DNA of 64,000 nucleotides from Rhinopithecus roxellana (GCF_007565055.1 NC_044551.1:91480089-91544088), one strand, 5' to 3'. Numbered from the stretch's first letter, positions 1-10,876 are shown. Program-made: numbers and translations. Notes: generated from the letters alone by a model not told the origin.

Positions 1-720
1 AAAAATCATTTGCAAAGGAGAATTTACTTTATTTTTAATGAAGAGTCAAGCCTTATCCTCTAGGAGGCTTTACAAAAATGGTTTTGAAGAAATTAACCTC
101 TAATTTTATTTATTTATATGCATGTATTTCTAAAGCTTCTAAAGTATTGAGGTCCACTAGTTTTTTTTTTTTTTTTTTCAAAGTTACTTTAGCTAGTTGG
201 ATGACTTAACTGCAGATCATAAGAGTGTCCAAACTTATTTTCACTCCCCAGAATTTTTTTCATTCTCTCCTGTTTCTGTCAGGAAGTCACTATGTTCATT
301 TGCCTGGTAGCAGGATGAATGGCCAACTCCTGGCATGCACAAGTTGAGGAAGCTGCAATTTGCTCCCCCTTTCCCTTGAAGGTCACTAAATTTAATACTG
401 TGATTGAAACTCAGTGCCTCCCACAAATCTCCAGAGAACTGTGATTCATAAGGAGGAAGATAATTTGGAGGTGGGATATGTTAACCTGTGCACACATGTT
501 AAGCAATTATAAATTGTTTCCTTTCATCTGTCTCCGATGTAATATATAGCAAGACTCTGAAATATAAATCCTCTCTAAAATGAGACAGCCGGGAAATAGC
601 CCATGAGGATACGTGGGTTCATTCACAGCACTGATACCCCTGTACAATTTCAGATGGTGATAAATGAGACTGATTTTCAGCCTTGGCTTGACTTGAACTG
701 GTAGCTTCTATCTTTGGCTT
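1..720. other. AT-rich unique stretch, no gene seen
   Basis: No repeat family, RNA gene or credible coding frame is recognised. An 18-base T run ends at 178 but no Alu or L1 body adjoins it. The only open frame is short and lacks any family signature. Confidence 0.5.
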
Positions 721-740
721 CCTTCTTGTAGGAAAAAAAG

Positions 741-774
741 AATATATATATATATATGTGTATATATATATATG
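741..774. repeat. (TA)n microsatellite, interrupted
   Basis: Alternating TA dinucleotides are interrupted once by TGTG. A tract like this is expected to vary in length between individuals. Confidence 0.9.
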
Positions 775-1037
775 TCTCATTTAGCCCACTGGCGTCATTT
801 CCAGTCAATGAATGAGTAGGACACTTCTCCCAGGTAACCATCTCAAAGTTTTCTAGCTGAGCTAGTTAGTATAGAAAATGTTTTGGCACTGGAAAAGACA
901 TGATAGAAATCATTGTTTCACTTGGTGCATGGGAGAGCCGGGGGAAGTAGGATATGCAGGACAAAGTAGTTTTGACTTTGCTTCTCCCAGTCCATGTAAC
1001 CTTTGATATCCCAGAATTGGAATCCCTGGATACACAT

Positions 1038-1531
1038 TGATGCAAGATAAGCAAGCCCAAAAATCGGGGCTTAGTCCAGGAAGGTTTTTGGCTTTGCCCA
1101 GGAAAGAATTCAAAGGTGAGCCAGTGGTGGAAGAAAACAACTTTATTGAGATGGCAGTGTTACAGCTTCATGACTGCTCCCACAGAGCAGGGCTACCCTA
1201 CAGGCTGTGTCAAGAGCAGCAGCTCAGAGGCAGTTCTGCAGTCACGGTTAAACTCACTTTTAATTACATGCCAATTAAGGGGTAGATTATTCAGAAATTT
1301 TTGGAAAAGGAACGGTAACTTTCAGGGCATTGCCATGGAAAGGGGCAGTAACTTCCAGATGTTGTCATGGAAACAGGCGGTAACTTCCAGGTGTTGCCGT
1401 GGCAATGGTAAACTGTCATGGTGCTGGTGGGCATGTCTTATGGAGAGGTACTCTGGGCGCCTCTTCCCTGTTTCAGCCAGTCTTTAATCTGGTCCAGAGT
1501 CAAGTCCCACCTCCTACCTCAACATGACTAT
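1038..1531 (-). mobile_element. Solo LTR of an ERV1-class element, LTR10-like
   Basis: Read on the minus strand this has the layout of a retroviral LTR. A GTTACCG-type motif is repeated in the U3-like part, followed by a stretch encoding no protein, a CAATAAAG polyadenylation signal (complement of the CTTTATTG around 1140) and a U5-like end rich in GGCAAAGCC-type sequence. The repeated 'TGGCAA...GGAAGTTACC' units and the terminal block resemble the LTR10 family of HERV-I related elements as I remember it; the subfamily is not certain. No internal retroviral sequence is attached, so it is a solo LTR. A 16-bp direct repeat with one mismatch flanks it (1022-1037 and 1532-1547), longer than the 4-6 bp usually made by a retroviral integrase. 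The exact right edge could be a few bases inside the position given. Confidence 0.6.
1429..1438. promoter_or_regulatory. p53 half-site consensus inside the LTR
   Basis: GGGCATGTCT fits the p53 decamer RRRCWWGYYY at all ten positions. LTR10 and MER61 LTRs are known carriers of p53 response elements. I see no good second decamer within 13 bases, so this is a half-site only and binding is an inference. Confidence 0.4.
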
Positions 1532-1547
1532 ATCCCTGAATACACAT

Positions 1548-1860
1548 GAAACCCTTGGAAATATCTAGGTCTTTTAATTGAGGATGACCAGAGGAGCATA
1601 CACAGGAATAAACCTTTGCTGGAGAACCACACAGTGGCTCCTCGTGGGGAGGGAACGGACATAAAAGAGATTTGAGGCAGAGTGACCAACGACGGAGGAT
1701 CACAACAAGAAAAGGCACATTTGAGAGCAAGTATAAGGTCAATGATACTGAGAAGTGCTGCACTTCTAAATCTACCTCCCGATAACCTTTCGGTCTAAAC
1801 TGAAAGGGTTCTTCCTGTTTTTAATCAACCACGATTTTACTTTAACTCACACAATCTCCC
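1548..1860. other. Unique spacer, nothing recognised
   Basis: It lies between two LTRs. An 87-codon minus-strand open frame overlaps it, but it starts inside neighbouring non-coding sequence and has no domain signature. Confidence 0.5.
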
Positions 1861-2331
1861 TGTATTAGTTTGCTAGAGAGGCTGTGATAAAATACGAAAA
1901 CCAGATGGCTTAAACAACAGTGATTTATTGTCACACAGTTCTGTAGACAAGAAGTCTAAGATCAAGCTGTCGGCAGGGTTGGTTCCTTGGGGGACTTTGA
2001 AGGAGAATCTGCTTGAGCCTCTCTAGCTTCTAAAGGTTTGCTCGCTGGGATCTTTGGTGTTACTTGGCTTGTAGACACATCACCCCAACCTCTGGCTTTA
2101 TGTACACACATCATTCTCCCTGTGTGTGCCCCTCTGTGCATAGATTCCCTTTTTTTTTTTTTAACAAGGACACCAGTCATATTGGATGAGGGGCTTACCT
2201 TCTCCATTGTGACTTCATATTAACTAATTACATCCACAACAACTTAATTTCCAAATAGGGTCACATTTTGAGCTTCTGGGAGTTAAGACTTCAACATGTA
2301 AATTTGGAGGGATGCAATTCAACAGGTAACA
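1861..2331 (-). mobile_element. MaLR-type LTR, MLT1-like
   Basis: The plus strand opens with TGTATTAGTTTGCTAG and closes near 'GATGCAATTCAACAGGTAACA', as the complement of a MaLR LTR does. The internal order also fits: a GTGATTTATTGTC polyadenylation block, 'AGTCTAAGATCAAG', a 'GGCAGGGTTGGTTCC' block and 'AGGACACCAGTCATATTGGAT'. MaLR LTRs are non-autonomous ERVL relatives with no coding capacity. A T11 run near 2150 has grown inside it. The MLT1 subfamily was not determined. Confidence 0.65.
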
Positions 2332-2819
2332 TTCGCTAACACAATATTTTCATAACAGTCTGTAGTATCTTCTTCAGGCTGAGGGATCGGGGCCTCATCT
2401 ATCAGAGTTGTAATAAGGAACAAAGGTTGTTGAAGGAAAGACGAGACTCAAGATTCAAGAATATGTTCAAACTGCAGAATCAAAGAGTACATCGAGGCCT
2501 AATACCTAAAAAAGGAAAGTCTGATGGATTGCCAAAGTAAAAGGATCAGAAGGAAGTATTAAAACTAAGATAAGGATGCAGAAAGTTGTAAAATTGGATT
2601 TGACATAAATGTACAAAAAACAGGGAAGGTTAAATAAATCGTGTTACAACCACCAAAATTAAAGATTTGGTAAGTATTTTCTCATCCCATGAATAAAGGG
2701 CCATTCATCTTTTTGTTGAAGGATAGTCAGCCCATATCAACCAGGGTTGAAGATCCCACATAAAAAGATTTGAGTTGCCATTTTCTCAAATAATACAGTC
2801 AGACACTGACTCTTCGTAA
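2332..2819. other. Unique AT-rich stretch
   Basis: No gene or repeat family is recognised here. Confidence 0.45.
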
Positions 2820-2954
2820 TGGGTTCAGCTACTACAACTCTGGAAGGCTTGGAGAGAAGTTTATTCATTCCATTCAAAGGATACCTGTTTCGAGAGCCCC
2901 CAGCTAAATTTGGGTTCTAGTACCAGAGCAGCTAGCAACCCTGCCCTAATGGAA

Positions 2955-2973
2955 CATGCCCTAATAGGGCATG
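2955..2973. repeat. Perfect hairpin, 8-bp stem with 3-base loop
   Basis: CATGCCCT, AAT, AGGGCATG is an exact inverted repeat. The left arm overlaps GAACATGCCC, which fits the p53 decamer at every position, so the palindrome may be an incidental by-product of repeated CATG motifs. Confidence 0.85.
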
Positions 2974-3391
2974 AACCCTGCCCTACCTGGACATGGGTGT
3001 TTACAGTGTACCTTTCATGAGATACTTCTTTTACTTGGCAGACTTCCTAATGCTTACTTGTCTGACTTGCAATCAGGGATTCCCTCACATAGGAAACTTG
3101 TTTACACTGGCAGATGCCCTTGTGGCTCTTATCCGACCCATCTCCAGTTTAGTCCTGCCTGACCATTGCTCAGGCACTGGGAGCCTGACTTTGTGGTCTC
3201 CCTGGCATCTCAGGGAAAATTCAGCCTGGACAACCTCTAGTTCTTTAGATGAAAGGTGCAAATTCAATACACCATCACAATAGGAAATAAGTTTAAAGAG
3301 ATTTTACTTATAGGTCCTAGGCAAAGAGGACACAATGAGACACGAGTGAAGTTCTCCATCCTCAGTCATGCAGGCAGAAATGGAGTCAGGC

Positions 3392-3429
3392 AGAGAGAGA
3401 GAGAATGAGAGAGAGAGAGAGAGAGAGAG
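3392..3429. repeat. (GA)n microsatellite
   Basis: GA repeats carry one AATGA interruption. It sits just upstream of the palindrome at 3441. Confidence 0.9.
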
Positions 3430-3440
3430 CATGCACACAT

Positions 3441-3454
3441 GAGAGCATGCTCTC
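3441..3454. repeat. Perfect 14-bp palindrome
   Basis: GAGAGCATGCTCTC is its own reverse complement. It sits between a GA microsatellite and a TATA-like motif. Confidence 0.9.
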
Positions 3455-3461
3455 AGCAGCG

Positions 3462-3470
3462 TATATAAAA
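3462..3470 (+). promoter_or_regulatory. TATA-box-like motif
   Basis: TATATAAAA followed by G matches the TATA consensus. No start site or downstream gene supports its use, so it is listed only as a sequence match. Confidence 0.15.
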
Positions 3471-3471
3471 G

Positions 3472-4734
3472 AACAGGGTACCAGTCACTTCAAGTAATTG
3501 GACAAATGCCTGAATGGTCCCTTTAAAGAAAGCAGAAGGAAAGTATGGAGCTCAGTCTGCCAGATCGAAGAGAGATGCCTCCAAGTTCTTATCTTTAGCC
3601 ACTGGCTTGAGCCATTTGAGTGTAGTATGGAACTAAAGGCTGTGTCAATGGTGACTGAGCCCTGCTTCTGATATGAGAAAGTCAAACTTGTTTTCAAAAT
3701 AGATGCTGATGCAAGATAAAATCATAAGTATTTACCACAATGCCTTCAGGTATTAGGGCCTAAGGTTTGGTTTTGCTTTCTGGTTTTTGGTTTTTGCTTT
3801 TCAATCCTGGTTAAGAAGTGCTAAAAGATACTATAGCCTTATGTTCTGATTGTTATCAAGGGCAAATTTTCCTTCTTTTACAATGTGTTTTCTAGTTTTT
3901 TGGTTTTTTATTTTGTTACAATGACCATAAAGGAAGAAAAGATTATTCCTTTGAATAAGAATTGTATTTACATTTTACTTTTTAAAAAGAAGGCAATAAC
4001 TTGAATTTCTAACAATGGTTTATTAGAACCAAAACTTCAGATAGAAGCACCTAAGGATGCTAGATAAAATATTTAAAACATCTCCTTATAAAAATTTAAA
4101 AACTGACAGTAAAAAAAATCTAAGGAAAGCTGAAATCCAGAAAGCCAAGCACAAGAAACTTAATCTACTTTGACCTGCAGTTACTTGCCTACCCTGAGAA
4201 ATTCCCGCTTTGATTATGTAACCTCCCTTGTACAACACAAGATACAGAGGTCAATGCCCAGACTGTATCCCAAGTGGAGAAACTAATAGGAGGCTCTCCT
4301 TATATTAAGCAAGGGGATTAAAAAAAAAAAAAAAAAAAGGACAATGAACTCATGGTTATAGTGCTACAAATAAACTCCTCTCTCACATCTTTGCAGGAGA
4401 ATACAGAGGAAGTTGTTGGGCCCTGTTTGGAGTAGGTATTAAAGGAAAAGAAAAAGTGTTCCTACCAAATTATAGCCATTAGCTACACCATTGCCTGGGA
4501 GATACAGGGATCCACAGATTACAAATTTGTTTATGGTCACCCAAGACCAGATGTGCAGAAATTTGGCAGTAGCAAATGCATATTCTCTCTATAGAGAAAA
4601 TTGCCTGCTGGCCCTCAAAATATTACCACAATAAAACCCTGAGACAATAAACTGCACACAAACAACCAAGCACACAAGGAAAGAAATCCATTAGTAAAAT
4701 CAAGAAACAGAATAATTGAATCATACCCACAAGA
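3472..4734. other. Unique AT-rich stretch with a 19-base A run
   Basis: No coding frame or repeat body is recognised. The A run at 4320-4338 has no Alu or L1 body on its left that I can identify. Confidence 0.45.
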
Positions 4735-5002
4735 TTACAGTATTTCAGAGAAACATCTGCACTCCCATGTTTATTGCAGCACTATTCACGATGGTCAAGA
4801 TATGGAATAAACCTAAGTTTCCATCAACAAATGAATGGATAAAGAATATACGGTATATATACACAATGGAATACTATTCAGCTGTAAAAAGGATAAAATC
4901 ATGTCATTTGGCTCAATGGGGATAGAACTGGTGGTCATTATGTAAAGTAAAATAAGCCCGGCACAGAAAGACAAATATTGCATATTCTCACTCATACACA
5001 CA

Positions 5003-5054
<52 letters not shown>

Positions 5055-5404
5055 TAAAGTAGATTCTATGGAAGCATAGAGTAGAATTGTGGTAACCAAA
5101 GGTTGGGAAGGGAAGTAAGAGGGATGAGATGAAGAGAAGTTGGTTAAACGGTACAAAAATACAGTTAGATAGAAGAAGTAGGCTTTAGTGTCTGATAATA
5201 CGGTCAGAGAATTAAAGTTAACAATAATATTATATATTTCAAAATGCCTAGAAGAATTGCAAGAAAAAGAAAAGTTAAATGTTTGAAAGAAAAGACAAAT
5301 GTTTGAGGTGATGGATATCTCAATTACCCTGATTTGATTATTATATATTATATGCAGGTATCCAAAGGCAATGTAACCCAAAAATGTGCACAACCAGTAT
5401 ATAT
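4735..5404 (+). mobile_element. L1 3' end, older L1M type, 5'-truncated
   Basis: The left part encodes the end of L1 ORF2: a plus-strand frame reads through residues such as EWIKNIRYIYTMEYYSAVK, typical of the ORF2 C-terminus. It is followed by the 'GCACAGAAAGACAAATA' block and a non-coding 3' region ending near 'ATTACCCTGATTTGATTATTA'. That 3' region resembles L1MA/L1MB elements. A CA microsatellite has expanded inside it, and a second, younger L1 3' end abuts it. Confidence 0.7.
4996..5052. repeat. (CA)n microsatellite
   Basis: About 28 CA units with one AT interruption lie inside the L1M 3' region. Large apparent open frames on the minus strand here (runs of CV residues) are artefacts of this repeat. 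Confidence 0.95.
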
Positions 5405-5575
5405 GGAGCATCAGGAAGAGTAGCTAATGGGTACGGGGCTTAACACCAGGGCAGTGGGTTGATTTGTGCAGCAAACCACCATGGTTCACATTTACCTATG
5501 TAACATACCTGTACATCCTGCACATGTATGTACCCCAGAACTTAAAAGTTGAAGGAAAATAAATAAATTTAATAT
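5405..5575 (+). mobile_element. Primate-era L1 3' UTR end
   Basis: 'GCATCAGGAAGAGTAGCTAA', 'GCAAACCACCATGG' and a terminal 'CCCCAGAACTTAAAAGTTGA' before an A-rich tail match the 3' UTR of L1P-type elements. The same blocks end the long L1 at 35.0-35.1 kb. Only the last 170 bases or so are present. Confidence 0.7.
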
Positions 5576-5799
5576 AAATATTTATTTTGAATTCTTTATC
5601 AGGAAGTTTGTATATCTCCATGTCCTTGGGGTCAGCTACTAGAGATAACTGTGCTCTTTGGGTGGGAGTTATGTCTCATTGGTTTTTTGTGTTTCTTGTT
5701 GTCTTACATTGATGTCTGAACATTTGAAAAAGTAGAGGCTTGTTCCAGTCTGCAGAATGGCTTTGTCTTGGGGGAGCCCTTCACCAGTCAGCCCACGCA

Positions 5800-6300
5800 G
5801 AGATTCTGGGTCTACCACCTGGTATGGTTCATGAGCAGGCTTGCTGCTAAAGTCCTCCAGCAGGCTGCCCTGGTTCTCAGGTCAGCAGGTGAGCAGGCCC
5901 TGGTGCCTGGGTCTGCAGGTGCCAGCCTGGTGACTAGGGCCGTGGGGGGCATTCCAGGGCTGGGGTGGACATGAAGTCTAGGGCTGTAGGGGCCATCCCA
6001 GTGCTGGGAGTAGTCTATAGCCTAGGGCTGCTGGGGCTACCCTGGCCCTAGGGTGGGCCTAGGGTTTGAATCTGTGGGGGCAGACCTGGCCCTGGAATAG
6101 ATAAGAAGCCACTGGGGCCCAGTCTGCATCCTGGGGCTGAGGCAGGCCTGAAGACTGAGTCTGCCAGGCTGGACTGGAGCCTGGGGCTGCAGGATCCAGC
6201 CTTGGACTAGGGTAGTCCTGTCGGTTCAGTCCAGAGGGACCAGCCTGGAGTCTGAGGTTATGGTGAGCCTAATGTTGGGTTTTACTGTGGCAGGCCTAGT
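5800..6300 (+). repeat. Degenerate G-rich tandem array
   Basis: A loose unit built on CTGGGGCTG, GGGGCCA and GCCTGG recurs roughly every 30-45 bases with much divergence. Arrays like this occur in the 5' regions of some older L1M elements, and the following 'AAATATAAGACTGTCCTTC' would fit that origin, but I am not certain. The 68-codon plus frame through it is a by-product of the repeat. Confidence 0.5.
5937..5965 (+). other. Canonical G-quadruplex motif
   Basis: Four G runs (5937-5939, 5944-5949, 5957-5959, 5962-5965) are separated by loops of 4, 7 and 2 bases, satisfying G3+N1-7. It lies in the G-rich tandem array. Confidence 0.7.
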
Positions 6301-6449
6301 GTTGAGATCCAAGGCAAAGTGCAGTGCTCACTTTTCTCTCCTTTCCCCAGGTGAAGGGTATCTCTCTCCATGCCACGCTGCCTGAAGTTGAGGGCAGTGA
6401 TCCAGGAAATATAAGACTGTCCTTCTCGCCCTCCCCAGTGCTACTCATA

Positions 6450-6815
6450 ACATCAGGATGAAGCTTACAAACATCACATTGAGTAAAAGGAGTCAGACAT
6501 AAAAGAATACATTGATGTGATTCCCTCAATGTTAGGTTAGAGAGCAGGATAATCTAAATGATATTGTTTAGTGATGCTTTTTATAAGAGATGAAAATATA
6601 TTTAAAAAGCAATGATATAATTAACAAAATATCAGAACAAAGATTAGTCTCCGGGAAGACAACACAGAAGGAAATTGGGAGTCTGACAAGGCTCTGTTTC
6701 TTAGACTGAATGGTTATGACAGGGGTGTTTTCTTTAAAAGTGTTCCTTAAACAACAGCTCGTATAGATTGTTGGCACTTTCCTGTCTGTATAATATAATT
6801 CAAAATAAAACAAGG
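6450..6815 (+). mobile_element. Old L1 3' end (L1M type)
   Basis: 'TGAGTAAAAGGAGTCAGACA', then 'GGGAGTCTGACAAGG', 'TTCTTAGACTGAATGGTTA' and a final 'TTTCCTGTCTGTATAATATA' followed by AATAAAA follow the order of the ORF2 end and 3' UTR of L1MC/L1ME-type elements. It is heavily decayed. Confidence 0.55.
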
Positions 6816-9159
6816 GAAATAATTTGCAAAAGAAAATGTATCCTGGATGTCTTGGATTTAGAAAATAAAAGCAAGAATTAGTAGGTAGCAGACAAGCTGT
6901 AAGCAATTTTGCACAATTGGGTATACAAAGTGGTGTCAGTTGATAGTTCTCACGTTCCACTCACAGAGAGGTAGATGGGTTTAATAGCTGTGTTTAAAGT
7001 GTCAGATGCAAGAACAATGATAGGTTTCCCTTAAATGATTTTCACTAATTCCCTCCCAGCTCAAGAACCTCTTTGTTAAAATGGTCCTTTCCTGCCTATC
7101 AGAAACAATTAAATTCTCACCTGGTCGCAGTCTCGGTCTTATGTCAACCACTCCCTTTGGCCCCCAAAATATACCTCCAATATTATCTAACATGAATTGG
7201 AATTGCCACATGGTCAAGGTAATAAAGAAAGAAAGCCACGAAAGAAATCAAATAAAAGCAAAGGTATAAAATGGTATGAAATGTTAGTCTGCAGAAAGAA
7301 AAAGCTGAAGGAATTAGAAACAGCCACAGGAACTTTCTGTGAACCAGGAGAGGTACTTCCATTTACAAACCACACTTTGTTTTTCATAGAGTGGGTTGAT
7401 CACCACTTAAGAACTGAAAATTCAGCATTCCTTCTAAGGTGCATTTTGTTCAAATTGATATAAGTGCCCCAGCTGGTTTTGCTTATGGTATCCCATTGAT
7501 TACTGCATTCTGCTCTTGCAAGCCATAGATCTGTCGTAATCTAACTGTCTGGGGAGTGTCCATTATTCTAGTTTCAAACCCCTTCTGTCCTCAGTCACAC
7601 AGATTCAAGCAAAGTAATGCAGGGGGACCAGATAAAAGCCGTCCATTAGAAACCTCAGTTTCTGCTTGCCTCTCCCATAGAATTGAATATATTACTCCAG
7701 CTATTGTCAACAAACATGCATCACCAACAGGATCCTCACTGTTTGGAAGACAGCCCCTGAGACCCAGAGCAAATGGGTCAAAGTCTCAGTTGCCTCAGTG
7801 TAACTACAAAGACACTAATTCTTACCTCTCTCACAGGATTCAGTGAAAAAGTAAGTAAATAAAAATATATTGAAAACACCAACATAAGGAGCTAAAAGTA
7901 CTGTGTGCATTGTTGTAAAATATTAAGTCAACAGTCCAATCATTTATTACCACTGAAAGTCTAATATCTTATCTGACAGGTTGTAAACTTTCAGAGACAT
8001 AAGCTTGAAGTGTGTATGTTTGTGTGTTTTAAGTGTGAACTGAAGCGGGTGGCAATAAGGGGAAGGAGAGAAAATGGGAAGAAAAGTAATACAAAGAAGA
8101 AATGCATAAAGAGGAGACCATGATCCAGTAGGCAAATACCTCAGTTGAATCTTTAAAGAAACAGGTGTCAATTCTTGTTATAATGGTAAAGGTCAAGTAA
8201 CATTTTCCTAGACATTTACCTTTACTGCTCTCTGCTAGGAATGACACCAGCGCATCACAATACTGCCCTCCTAGCCTCTTAGCCTGTGCTGCCTCCCACC
8301 ATGGATGCACGGCATTGCTGTTCTCCATTTACCTTCCCTCATCTCCCTCCCCAGCTCAGGCTCCTTGCCCCACAGCCCATCTCTCCAGGCTCTGAGCACG
8401 TTCCAAACTGTCCATGGCACCAAATAATAAGACAAAACAAAACAGGAAATCACAAGCTAAAAAATCAGGTCTAGGAAAGAGGCTCCCTTTCGGTCAGAAC
8501 CCCCTGGTTCCTCATGTTACTTCAGGTCTGCTGTGGATTTGATGTGCAAAAGGATGTGTGGGGAAAGAGAGCAGAAATTAGGAAGAGCCTTCGGCCTGGG
8601 ATGTAGGTCTGATACTGCAGGAGAGAGGGATAGAATATTGGAGAGCAAGGGTCTCAAACTGCAGGAAAAATGGCTCGGACAGACCTATGGGCAGTCCTTA
8701 AGGCAAAGTTACCCACTGGAGAGCTCCACATCATGTCTCAGTACCCAGCTGTGCTCAGTCACTGGATGGCTGCGGCCTGCAGAGAGATCGGTCTCATTGC
8801 AAATGTGGGAGCAGTTAAAAAGGGACAGAGGTGGAGCCATTTGTGCTTCCTGCAGCAAGATGATCTAAGCAGCAGCCTCTCAAGAAATACGTTCCTCTAC
8901 CTATTGGTCACCTGAAGGTAATCAGGGCCTATTTTTATTGCTTACCCCATAGCATAGAAGTTGCAAACTGACTGTAATGGACAATCTGGGAAAATGAGAT
9001 TTTTTTTTTTTTTTTGCTTTTGCATTTGGGTATTGAATAATGTTTTAAAAACTTTTGAGCTAGTTACCAATATTTAAAACACAATAGATTTTACATTTTT
9101 AAAATTCACACTTTCAGCTTTTCTTGAAATGAAATGCAAAGGGACAACATTCGTTCATG
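6816..9159. other. Unique DNA, no gene supported
   Basis: The longest open frames are 111 codons (8533-8868) and 99 codons (8029-8328, minus). They overlap others on both strands and show no domain, signal peptide or splice context. A 15-base T run starts at 9001. Nothing else is recognised. Confidence 0.4.
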
Positions 9160-9440
9160 TTGGTGGAAAAACAGCATTTCCCCTCAGCAGACCTTCACTC
9201 TGCAGCTGGCCATATTTCCCACCATTCCTTTATGCCTACACCAGCCCACTTTACTGAGTGTTCTCTATGATCATTTAAGCCTTTAAGTCTCCTGCATTCA
9301 TGCCTGTGTCACCATTAGAACATAATATCACTGAGGGCAATTATTTTGTCTGTTTGGGTCATTGACAGGCAATTAACTGCCTGCAACAGTGCAAGTTACA
9401 TATTAGCTGCCCAATAAATATTTGTTCAATAAAATGGGAT
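9160..9440 (+). mobile_element. L2 LINE 3' end
   Basis: The right part has the L2 tail order: 'GAGGGCAATTATTTTGTCTG', a CAACAGTGCAAGT block, then 'GCCCAATAAATATTTGTTCA'. L2 is an ancient CR1-like LINE found across mammals. The left edge is uncertain. Confidence 0.65.
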
Positions 9441-10546
9441 GCTATCATCATAGAGTGTTGGAAGAAACTGAGTGGAGGGTGGTGGAGAAAAGGCACTTAT
9501 TTCAGTTTTGTCTATGGTTAGCTTTGCACTATCCACACACAACTAAACTGGCACCTAAGGAAGAAGGTGAGACTCCAGACACAGCCGTAGAGGGTGCTCG
9601 TTCTAAGGAATATGTAGAATCAAGGTGGCTACAGAATGGGTGTGTATACAGCAGCAAAAAGTCTCCCCTTGCATGTCCTGTACCCTCTTGCAGGGCTTCT
9701 TTCCTCTCCTTTCAAATTTAGGATGAGGGAGTGGGTTTGTACAGAGAAGCAGTGCTTATCTCGGCTCATGCCCTAGCCCCAGCTCAGCCTGAAGCATTGC
9801 TGCAAAATACTCACTGGGCCACATTCCAGGGCAGCTGGGCAAAAGGGGTCCTCACTCCAGAGCTAACACACACTTAAACATAATGGAACAAATTGAGTTC
9901 AGTGATGATGCGATGGGTGATCCTCAAATGGCATAAAAATGCACATGGACAAATGTTGCAAATCAAACCGAGAACTGCTGCCAGAGGCCAGTCCCCTGTG
10001 GTGTTTCACCAGCTCTGAAAATGATTACCAGATGATAAAGCAGAGCAGGCTCCCTGCAATCTGATTACCAGAAGGGACTGGCAAATCCATTAGGAGCAAA
10101 CAGGCCTCCTTCAAGTCCATTTTACTTGCTAAAATCAAGCAACATTAAGTTTTTTTAAAAAAGAGCCAGTTTTTCATCCCATTCTCACTGCCTTGTAGTC
10201 ACTGCATTCATTTTCAGTTAAAAGAGCTAGGAAGGTTTGCACTTTGAGAGCAAATCTTTCTGCTATTAAAAATCCAAGTCAGACGTAAGCCTGACATGAA
10301 GCAGAGAACTAGTACCTTTAGTGTGTGGGCAACCTATTCTGACAGCCTAACCTGCAGAAAAGCAGCCATGGAGGAAGGGAAGCAACTCTGACCTTCTGTG
10401 CACCAGACTGCACAGAGCCCTCTGCCTGTGTCCCGTCACATAATTCCCTATTCCCTGGATAAGGAGGTTGATAAAGAATCCACTAAGTTAGAACAGGAAG
10501 GGATCTTGGTACTTGTATAGTCTACCTTTCTCTTAGTCTTATTTCA

Positions 10547-10548
<2 letters not shown>
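9441..10548. other. Unique stretch
   Basis: A 99-codon plus frame (9422-9721) begins inside the L2 tail and has no recognisable domain. No other feature is seen. Confidence 0.45.
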
Positions 10549-10585
<37 letters not shown>

Positions 10586-10876
10586 GACAGGGTCTGGCTC
10601 TGTTGCCCAGATTGGACTGCATGGGCGTGATCTCAGCTCACTACAACCTCTCCCCATCTCTTGCCCCCCGGGCTCAAGCCATCCTCCCACCTCAGCATCC
10701 CAAGTAGCTGGGACCACAGGCATGCACCACCACACCTGGCTAATTTTTCTATTTTTAGTGGAGATAGTTTCTTGCCATGGTGCCCAGGCTGGTCTTGAAT
10801 TCCTGAGCTCAAGTGATCCACCTGCCTCAGCCTCCCAAACTGCTGGGATTACAGGCAGGAGCCACTGTACTCAGCC
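10549..10876 (-). mobile_element. Alu, probably AluJ
   Basis: A full-length dimeric Alu read on minus. Many diagnostic sites differ from AluS/Y (for example 'GATAGTTTCTTGCCATGG' and 'CACCTGGCTAATTTTTCTA'), pointing to the oldest Alu class. Its A-tail has become a 34-base (ATT)n microsatellite at 10551-10584. Confidence 0.85.
10551..10584. repeat. (ATT)n microsatellite in Alu tail
   Basis: About eleven ATT units derive from the Alu poly-A tail. Confidence 0.95.

Larger units (their letters stand above)
2820..3480 (-). other. Possible unassigned LTR-like segment
   Basis: On the minus strand an AATAAA signal ('GAATGAATAAACTTC', complement near 2865) is followed by a short R/U5-like end. Upstream of it is a gene-free block with small internal repeats of a GGGCA-type motif. 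That layout resembles a weathered LTR, but I cannot name a family and the edges are unclear. The right end carries a GA microsatellite and a perfect palindrome. Open frames here are short and overlap on both strands. Confidence 0.25.

Noticed and set aside
4813..5411. Minus-strand frames of 78 and 139 codons with long CV runs
   Set aside because: They are translations of the CA microsatellite and L1 3' sequence read antisense.
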